Positions 58,324-64,000 of a stretch of 64,000 nucleotides of DNA are shown here, piece by piece. Source of the stretch: Hymenobacter cyanobacteriorum (lineage in GTDB: Bacteria; Bacteroidota; Bacteroidia; Cytophagales; Hymenobacteraceae). Below the pieces are notes generated by a model. That model worked only from the letters and a program-made list of their open reading frames with translations. It was not told the DNA's origin and searched no databases. The number at the start of each line of letters is the position of its first letter. Within the stretch, counting starts at the first letter, position 1. Position numbers and translations under genes: made by a program. Location: the NCBI RefSeq assembly GCF_022631375.1, contig NZ_JALBGC010000001.1, forward strand, positions 620,001 to 684,000, written 5' to 3'.

Positions 58324-59226
58324 ATGCCCCGCCTCGCCACTTCCGACCATTATACGCTCGACCTGCCTGCCGGCCACCGCTTCCCCATCGCCAAATACGC
58401 CCTGATTCGGGAGCAGCTGCTATGGCAGGGCATTGCCGAGCCGGCCGATTTCTACGAGCCCGGCCTCTGCGCCGAAGAGGACGTGCTGCGCGTGCACACT
58501 GCCGCCTACTGGCACCGTGTGCGCGACCTGCAGCTCACGCCCCGCGAGGTGCGCAACCTGGGCCTGCCGCAAAGCCCGCAGCTGGTGCGGCGCTCGCTGA
58601 GCAGCAGCGCGGGTACTCTGCATTCGGCCCTGAATGCCTTGCGCGACGGCATTGGCCTCAACCTGGCCGGCGGCACCCACCACGCCTTTGCCGACCGGGG
58701 CGAGGGCTTCTGCGTGCTGAACGACCAGGCCATTGCCGCCGCGCACCTGCTGGCGCACGGGCTGGCGAAACAGGTTTTGATTGTAGATTTGGACGTGCAC
58801 CAGGGCGATGGCACGGCCGCCATTTTCCGCGACGAGCCGCGCGTGTTCACGTTTTCAATGCACGCCGGGGCCAACTACCCGCTGCGCAAGGAGCAGTCGG
58901 ACCTGGACCTTCCGCTGGCGCTGGGCACCGGCGATGCGGCATATCTGGCGCAGCTATCGGCCACGCTGGAGCCGCTGGTGGAGCAGGTAAAGCCCGATTT
59001 CATTTTCTACCAGGCCGGCGTGGATGTGCTGGCCACCGATAAGCTGGGCAAGCTGGCCCTCACGCCCGCCGGCTGCCGGCAGCGCGATGAGCTGGTGCTG
59101 GGCCTGTGCCGCGCCCGGGGGCTGCCGGTAGCCGTGAGCATGGGCGGGGGCTATTCCGAAAAGCTGGCCGACATCGTGGACGCGCACTGCAACACGTTTC
59201 GGGTGGCATTTGAGCTGTGGCCGTAG
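58324..59226 (+). CDS. Histone deacetylase-like deacylase
   Basis: 300 residues with the class II/IV HDAC fold: GGTHHAF (active-site His pair), zinc ligands in DLDVHQGDGT, and AGVDVLATDKLGKLALT. It is like bacterial acetylpolyamine amidohydrolase/AcuC relatives that remove acyl groups from lysine or polyamines; the substrate is unknown. The start MPRLATSDHYTL is chosen over an upstream ATG in a decayed family-A repeat (58238 region). Confidence 0.92.
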   Translation: MPRLATSDHYTLDLPAGHRFPIAKYALIREQLLWQGIAEPADFYEPGLCAEEDVLRVHTAAYWHRVRDLQLTPREVRNLGLPQSPQLVRRSLSSSAGTLHSALNALRDGIGLNLAGGTHHAFADRGEGFCVLNDQAIAAAHLLAHGLAKQVLIVDLDVHQGDGTAAIFRDEPRVFTFSMHAGANYPLRKEQSDLDLPLALGTGDAAYLAQLSATLEPLVEQVKPDFIFYQAGVDVLATDKLGKLALTPAGCRQRDELVLGLCRARGLPVAVSMGGGYSEKLADIVDAHCNTFRVAFELWP

Positions 59227-59249
59227 GGGTTCCCCCCGCACGCTACCCG

Positions 59250-59257
59250 TACCTTTG
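59250..59257 (+). promoter_or_regulatory. Promoter -7 box, possibly leaderless
   Basis: TACCTTTG, exact TAnnTTTG, only 6 bases before the ATG at 59264, so the mRNA would start at or near the start codon. Confidence 0.6.
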
Positions 59258-59263
59258 CTCGTG

Positions 59264-60283
59264 ATGAATAACCCCGATTCCGCGCATCCCAACCGTATTA
59301 CTGTCCCGGTTCGTACCGATGAACAACCGGCGGGCACACCGGCGCAACAGGCTTTCCGGCAGGCCATTCTGGACGTGGAAAACCTGCGCGAGCGGCTGCG
59401 CGACCTGCGCGCCGAACAGGCCGAAGCCCGGCGGCGCTACTGGCAGCAGGTGGGGCCGGCCGCCACGGCCGTGGTGGATGCCCGCCACGCGCTATACCCG
59501 GCGTTGGAAGAAGCACTGCTGATAAGCTACTTCAGCCGCCTGGAGGAACAGCAGATTACGGCCTTGCTGCTGGGCAATGCGCGCACGCTGGAAAACCGGT
59601 TTGGCGAGGACGAGGGCGAAATCATTCGCAAATACGCGCCGGCCGGGGGGCCGCGCCAGGAGGCTTTTGGGCCGGAGCCCGAGGCATCGAAAGTCTCAAC
59701 CACCGAGCCAGCCTTCATCCCCGACCCCAGCCTGCCGCCCCACGAGCAAGCCGCCGCCGCGGCCCGCGCCCGCCGCAAAACCAAGGCCCAGCGCAAAGAG
59801 GAAGCTGCCGCGCAGGCCGACCAACAGCAGCTCGAATCCAACGCCAAAACCATCTACCGGCAGCTGGCCCGCGTGCACCACCCCGACCTGGAGCGCGACC
59901 CCGAAAAACAAGCCGCCAAAACGGCCCAGATGCAGCGCATCACCGAGGCCTATGAGGCCGACGACCTTTACACGCTACTGCAGCTGCTGGCCGAAACCGG
60001 CCCCGCCGATTCCGAAACCGACGACGTGCTGGCCCGCTACACCCGCGCCCTACTCCAGCAGCAAACCCAACTGAAGCAGGAAATGAACGAGCTGAAATAC
60101 GGCGCACAGGGCTTCATGCTAAGCGGCACCGGCAAGAAGCAGGAATTGGAACTACGTCAGCTCAAGCGCGACCTGCGGGCCGAGGCTGAGTATGTGCAGC
60201 ACGTTGGACAGCTCATTGGTGAAGCGGAAGGCTTGCGCGACTTGCTACGCCAACTCTCCGCCGAGGGCCTGGACCATATTTAA
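59264..60283 (+). CDS. Coiled-coil protein with J-domain-like segment
   Basis: 339 residues, nearly all helical. Coiled coil at about 30-60; an Ala/Lys/Arg-rich linker at about 160-185. Next is IYRQLARVHHPDLERDPEKQ, which resembles the DnaJ helix II - HPD - helix III core, followed by MQRITEAYEADDLYTLLQL. A second coiled coil ends the protein. The HPD tripeptide is intact, so it may recruit DnaK, but an N-terminal J-helix is not obvious. Confidence 0.6.
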   Translation: MNNPDSAHPNRITVPVRTDEQPAGTPAQQAFRQAILDVENLRERLRDLRAEQAEARRRYWQQVGPAATAVVDARHALYPALEEALLISYFSRLEEQQITALLLGNARTLENRFGEDEGEIIRKYAPAGGPRQEAFGPEPEASKVSTTEPAFIPDPSLPPHEQAAAAARARRKTKAQRKEEAAAQADQQQLESNAKTIYRQLARVHHPDLERDPEKQAAKTAQMQRITEAYEADDLYTLLQLLAETGPADSETDDVLARYTRALLQQQTQLKQEMNELKYGAQGFMLSGTGKKQELELRQLKRDLRAEAEYVQHVGQLIGEAEGLRDLLRQLSAEGLDHI

Positions 60284-60290
60284 GCCGTTT

Positions 60291-61214
60291 TCAGCCGATA
60301 AAAGCTACCGCCGACTGAATAACGTCGGCATCGCGCAGAATCCGGTTGTGGCCCAGGCCGCGCGTGGCGTGCAGACGTGCCCCGGGCCAGGCGGCCGCAA
60401 TCTGCCGCCCTTCGGCGAAGGGAATGATTTCGTCGCCCTCGTCGTGCAGCACCAACACCTGTTCGGCCCTCGTGCCCGGTCCGGCGGCAGCCACGGCAAA
60501 CGAATCGGCCGGCCGGCCCGTGCTGCGTTCGATGTGCTTGGCGAAGCGCCGCACCAGGTCCTTGGGCAGATGCAGAAAATCGGCAAACCGCTCGGCCACC
60601 ACCCGCGGCCCCTCCGGCGCGCTGATGAGCACCAGCCGGGGCAACGCCGCCCCCGCCCGCAGCCGCACCGGCAGCCCCGCCACCGAGGCCGCCCCAAACG
60701 AGTGCGCCACAATGGCGCGCACCGCGCCCAGCGTATTCACCACCGCCTGCACCGCCCCGCCGAAATCGGTGAGCGTGGTGCGGCGGCCGGCCGAGGCCCC
60801 GTGCGCGGGCCCGTCCAGGGCCACCACGCGGTAGCCGGCGGCCAGCAGCGGCCCCACCCAGGCCCGCCAGAAGCTGGCCCGGTGCTCCCAGCCGTGCACC
60901 AGCAGCACGGCCGGCGCAGCCTCCGGTCCCCACTCGTACACGGCAATGAGTCCGGTTTCGGCGGCCACGGTGCGGCGGCGGGCATCGGCCAGCGCGGGCG
61001 CTTCCCAGGCTTTGGCGGGCAGGCGGCGCGGCGTGGTGAACACGCGCCACGCCTGCCGGAAACCCAGCGCCGGGGCCACCGCCCACAGCGCGCCCAGCTG
61101 CCAGCGCACCCAGCGCAGGCCTGCCGGCTCGGGGTAGCGGGTAGCTACGGCCGGCGGCGCAGCTTGCGCTTCATCGGCCTCGGGGCAATAGGCGGGCGAA
61201 TAGGTATTGGTCAT
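60291..61214 (-). CDS. Alpha/beta hydrolase
   Basis: 307 residues: VLLVHGWEHRASFW (oxyanion-hole HGW), ALDGPAHGASAGRR, nucleophile motif VAHSFGAA, and a catalytic Asp/His region LVLHDEGDEIIP and GLGHNRIL. A general esterase/lipase-type fold of unknown substrate. Convergent with the coiled-coil gene, 7 bases apart. Confidence 0.9.
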   Translation of the reverse strand: MTNTYSPAYCPEADEAQAAPPAVATRYPEPAGLRWVRWQLGALWAVAPALGFRQAWRVFTTPRRLPAKAWEAPALADARRRTVAAETGLIAVYEWGPEAAPAVLLVHGWEHRASFWRAWVGPLLAAGYRVVALDGPAHGASAGRRTTLTDFGGAVQAVVNTLGAVRAIVAHSFGAASVAGLPVRLRAGAALPRLVLISAPEGPRVVAERFADFLHLPKDLVRRFAKHIERSTGRPADSFAVAAAGPGTRAEQVLVLHDEGDEIIPFAEGRQIAAAWPGARLHATRGLGHNRILRDADVIQSAVAFIG

Positions 61215-61310
61215 GGCACTGGGTGAGTCAGGATGGGCAACAATTGTTGCCGCAGCCGGTGAGGGATAGTAAAGCGCGGGGCAGCAGGTGAGCGGTTTCT
61301 GTTGCCGGCG

Positions 61311-61907
61311 CTACGGCAGCAATTCCAGCCGCAGCTGGCCTACTATTACCTGAAACGGGGTTTCGTCGTGTACGCGGGCCACCTGTAGGGCACCCGCCAG
61401 CGTGGTAAGCACCTGCGCCGATTTTGCCGCAGGGCTGCCCACAAAGCGCAGCGTGCCGGTGGCCCGGCCCACGGCCAGCACCTCCGCCAGCCATTCGGTC
61501 AGCTCGCGGTTGAAGGTGCGCAGCTCCGCTTGCATGGGCGCGGGCAAGGTTCGGAAATCGGCCGCCAGAGCCCCAAACAAACACACACGGCGGTCCTGGC
61601 CCAGGTGGTTCTCATACACGGCCAGCAGGGCATCGAGCTGCTGCACGGGGCCCAGATTGGTTACGCGCGGCAGCCCGCGCCACTTGCGCAGCCGGCGCAG
61701 CTGCCGCGCCACCAGCGCCGTGCCCAGGTCGTCTTTGCTGGGGAAGTGGTAGTGAATGGCCGCGGGCTTCACGCCCAGCTCCCGGGCCAGGTGCTGGTAG
61801 CTGAACGCATTAAAACCCCGCTCCAGCAATAGCGTCTCGGCCAGGTCGAGGATGCGCGTGCGGGTATCGGGAGCGAGTGCAGGAATGGCAACAGCTTTCG
61901 TTATCAT
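61311..61907 (-). CDS. TetR/AcrR family repressor
   Basis: 198 residues. N-terminal HTH: RTRILDLAETLLLERGFNAF then SYQHLARELGVKPAAIHYHF. The C-terminal ligand domain is helical and has no identified ligand. The palindrome 19 bases upstream of its start is the likely autoregulatory operator. It may control the hydrolase downstream, which is 96 bases away on the same strand. Confidence 0.92.
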   Translation of the reverse strand: MITKAVAIPALAPDTRTRILDLAETLLLERGFNAFSYQHLARELGVKPAAIHYHFPSKDDLGTALVARQLRRLRKWRGLPRVTNLGPVQQLDALLAVYENHLGQDRRVCLFGALAADFRTLPAPMQAELRTFNRELTEWLAEVLAVGRATGTLRFVGSPAAKSAQVLTTLAGALQVARVHDETPFQVIVGQLRLELLP

Positions 61908-61925
61908 GCACCAAAGATACTACTT

Positions 61926-61943
61926 ACTTACTAATTAGTAAGT
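61926..61943 (-). promoter_or_regulatory. Palindromic TetR operator
   Basis: Perfect 18-bp palindrome ACTTACTAATTAGTAAGT, 19 bases upstream of the TetR ATG; typical size and position for autoregulation. Confidence 0.7.
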
Positions 61944-61953
61944 TTTTTTGTTA

Positions 61954-61999
61954 CAAACAAAAAGGCCCTTCTATTTGCACAGAAGGGTCTTTTTGTTTG
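61954..61999 (-). terminator. Terminator of the T9SS gene
   Basis: CAAACAAAAAGGCCCTTCT and near-complement (one mismatch) arms with an 8-base loop, downstream of the 62045 stop. Confidence 0.8.
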
Positions 62000-62044
62000 C
62001 AGAAGAAAGGAAGTATTGACTTAAAATGCTGCGCAGCCGTGGTG

Positions 62045-64000
62045 TTATTGCTTGATAATCCGCAGGCAGCGACGCCCGGCCGCCGTTTCCAGCTGCACCA
62101 AATACACCCCTGCCGGCTGCCCGCCCAGCTCAAACCGCACCGCGTCGGCTGTAGCGGCGGCCGGTAGGCGCAGAACCTCTGCTCCCAGCACATTGCGCAC
62201 CACCACCGGGCCGGTTAAGGCCAGCCCCTCGGGCAGTAGCAGGGCAAACGCGCCGGTGCCGGGATTGGGCACTACCGTAGGCGCCGCCACCTCCGCGCCG
62301 GCTACCAGCACCAGCGGCGAGTAAGCTACCGCGCCGTCCACATCGGTCTGGCGCAGGCGGTAGTAGGCCCGGCCCGGCAGCGGCTGCTGGTCGCGGAAGC
62401 CATACACGGTGGCGCTGCTGCTGGTGCCGGCCGCCGCCACAGTGCCCAGTGTTTCAAATATTTCGCCATCGCGGCTGCGCTCCACGGCAAAGTCGTGGCT
62501 GTTGCGCTCGCTGGCCGTGGTCCAGGCGCAGGCCACTGCTGCGCTGACGCGCCGGGCCGTGAAGGCCGTGAGCTCGACCGGTAGCGGATTGGCGCGCGAC
62601 GACACCCCAAACGGCGAGAAGCTTCTGATGCCCGCGCGCGACACCTTGTTGGCTCCCGCGCCGGCTCCGCTGGCGCTGGCTAGCGGCGTAGTGTCCCAAG
62701 TGCCGTTGGTGTAGTGGCTGATGTGGGCTTTGGTGCTCAGGAAGTTGCTGGCGGCTTCGGCGGCGGGCCATTGCAGCGTCATTGTCACGTTGGAGTTGCC
62801 GGGCACCTCTTCTTCTACCAGCCAGGTTTTCTTCACGTTCTGGTTGGTAATCGGAGTGCCCACACCTATCCCAGCGGCCGTGTAGCTGGCGTACATATTA
62901 TCAATTACGCGCACGCTGTAGGCATCTTCCAGGCCGCTACCGCTCTGGCTCAGCGTGGCCGGCGTGTACGAAGTGGCGCTGGCCCCCACCGGAAACAGCA
63001 CGCCCACGCCGTCGCCCGACACGGTGCGCACCAGGCTGCCCGTCCCGTTCGTCACCAGCAGCGGGGCCGTGCGGGCCGGGCCGCTGAAGTCGGCGTCCTT
63101 TTGCAGCTGCAGGTCATAGTTGTTCAGCAGCACCGAAGCCGTGGCGGGCTTCTCGTAGGCCAGGCCGCTGCGCACCAGCACCGGGCCGGCCAGGGTGCGC
63201 GGGCCATCATCCGCCAGGGCCAGGTTGCCGTAGCTGCCGGCGCTGATGCGCTGCGCCATTGTGCCCGCATTGATGTATTCGACCGTGCTGCCGTCGTGCA
63301 AGGAACCCAACGTGAGCGTATTGGCCAGATGCTCGATTTCCAGCGTGGCCTGGTCGCTCACATCAATGGTGCCCTGGATATCATCGTTCGGGCCCACGTA
63401 CAGCGTGCTTTTTTTGCTGCCATCGCCCACGATGATTTTCGAGTTCAGGCCCGTAATCACCCAGGTCGTGCCGCTGGTCAGGCGCTTGGCTTTCTTGTTC
63501 TTGCATTGCACATAATAGGTGCAATTATCGGCCGCAAAGTTGGCCGGAGCCGTGCCCGTGCCATCGGTATTGGTGCCCCAACTCGACTTCGAATCAAGCT
63601 TTTTACTGTCATCGTCAGCCGAGTAGAATATATTGGTCTGGGGCGTAATTACCACGTCGTCAATACTCAAGCCATTGCCATTGCTGGCCGAGTTGAAGGC
63701 GTAGCCGAAGCGCAGCATGATTTCCTCGCCCACGCGCAGGTTCAGGCCGCTCAGGGTGGTGTGCATCACGCGGCGGTTGGTGGCGGCGTTGCCATCGCGC
63801 GGCGCAATGGCGGCCGAAGTCGACGGCGCGGCCACGTTCAGCGCCGAAATGGCCGTCCAGCGCCCATCGAAAACGGATGTAATGGCCGCCGTGCTGCGCC
63901 GATATTCCACCGTGACGGTAGCGGCCTGGGTGCGGCTCGAATTGTACCACTGTTCCATCGCATACTCCACCTCCAGGTTGGTAATCACCTTGGTCGAGCC
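62045..64000 (-). CDS. T9SS type A sorting domain protein (partial)
   Basis: At least 651 residues; the frame runs off the right edge, so the true start is outside. The N-terminal part visible here is a beta-sandwich (MEQWYNSSRTQAATVTVEYR), followed by a pectate-lyase-like or 'choice-of-anchor' region with SGTTWVITGLNSKIIVGDGS. A repeat LPVELTAFTARRVSAAVACA then AWTTASERNS domain follows, and finally a T9SS C-terminal domain (VVPNPGTGAFALLLPEG). Exported to the surface or medium. The GTG at 63988 is not a convincing start. Confidence 0.85.
   Translation of the reverse strand, partial: GSTKVITNLEVEYAMEQWYNSSRTQAATVTVEYRRSTAAITSVFDGRWTAISALNVAAPSTSAAIAPRDGNAATNRRVMHTTLSGLNLRVGEEIMLRFGYAFNSASNGNGLSIDDVVITPQTNIFYSADDDSKKLDSKSSWGTNTDGTGTAPANFAADNCTYYVQCKNKKAKRLTSGTTWVITGLNSKIIVGDGSKKSTLYVGPNDDIQGTIDVSDQATLEIEHLANTLTLGSLHDGSTVEYINAGTMAQRISAGSYGNLALADDGPRTLAGPVLVRSGLAYEKPATASVLLNNYDLQLQKDADFSGPARTAPLLVTNGTGSLVRTVSGDGVGVLFPVGASATSYTPATLSQSGSGLEDAYSVRVIDNMYASYTAAGIGVGTPITNQNVKKTWLVEEEVPGNSNVTMTLQWPAAEAASNFLSTKAHISHYTNGTWDTTPLASASGAGAGANKVSRAGIRSFSPFGVSSRANPLPVELTAFTARRVSAAVACAWTTASERNSHDFAVERSRDGEIFETLGTVAAAGTSSSATVYGFRDQQPLPGRAYYRLRQTDVDGAVAYSPLVLVAGAEVAAPTVVPNPGTGAFALLLPEGLALTGPVVVRNVLGAEVLRLPAAATADAVRFELGGQPAGVYLVQLETAAGRRCLRIIKQ

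Overview
The window comes from a GC-rich member of the Bacteroidota, most likely Hymenobacter or a close relative. Three things point there. There are three secreted proteins with C-terminal type IX secretion (Por) sorting domains. There are Bacteroidota-type promoters (TAnnTTTG at -7, weak or no Shine-Dalgarno sites). And the protein set (split transketolase, Mpl-type ligase, SusC-like TonB receptor, TIGR02117 and EcsC proteins) fits. No rRNA, conventional tRNA, CRISPR array, transposase or prophage was found.

Layout. 0-2 kb: the 5' end of an aminotransferase, then an ECF sigma / putative anti-sigma / Spy-like envelope-stress operon. 2-7 kb: an AT-rich methyltransferase, then the two transketolase halves separated by a vWA protein and a small secreted protein, then Bcp peroxiredoxin. 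7-16.5 kb: M23 peptidase, FAH-family hydrolase, M48 lipoprotein peptidase, a lipoprotein with a tiny coupled ORF, Mpl, DnaB, TauE. 16.5-23 kb: a T9SS protein, a TonB siderophore receptor + PepSY iron operon with a double inverted-repeat operator, and a TlpA/YgaP-like pair. 23-28.6 kb: TIGR02117, a membrane-anchored MutS-like ATPase, a Dph6-like ATPase, GT2, EcsC. 28.7-32.4 kb: a tandemly duplicated PAS + CZB-like module. 32.5-47.5 kb: metabolic and housekeeping genes, a Tes/MJ0619-like radical SAM protein with small membrane proteins, MutM, PhzF, M48, MOSC. 47.7-51.9 kb: a 1405-residue T9SS surface protein. 52.1-57.6 kb: the RNA-repair locus described below. 58-64 kb: a micro-ORF unit, an HDAC-like deacylase, a coiled-coil protein, a hydrolase, TetR, and the 3' part of another T9SS protein.

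The highlight is 52.1-57.6 kb, all on the minus strand: a Ro60/Rsr ring protein (TROVE + vWA), two Y RNAs, a TIGR02452/PARG-like ADP-ribose hydrolase, six more Y RNAs, and RNA ligase RtcB. I count eight Y RNA candidates. They share a 5' GGUGCCGUAG / 3' UUGCCC stem and a UACUUCG motif. At least three contain a complete circularly permuted tRNA (T arm, 7-bp acceptor stem closed by a loop, U8-A9, D arm). Some keep tRNA-like anticodon arms (Lys-UUU, Asn-GUU) or a Leu-type D arm. Others lack the D arm or the whole tRNA module. Rsr, tRNA-mimicking Y RNAs and RtcB are known partners in bacteria; a diversified eight-member array with an embedded PARG-like gene is the part I would treat as potentially new.

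A second theme is dispersed palindromic repeats. At least four sequence families recur, and nearly every copy lies directly 3' of a gene, where it probably acts as a terminator or mRNA 3'-end hairpin.
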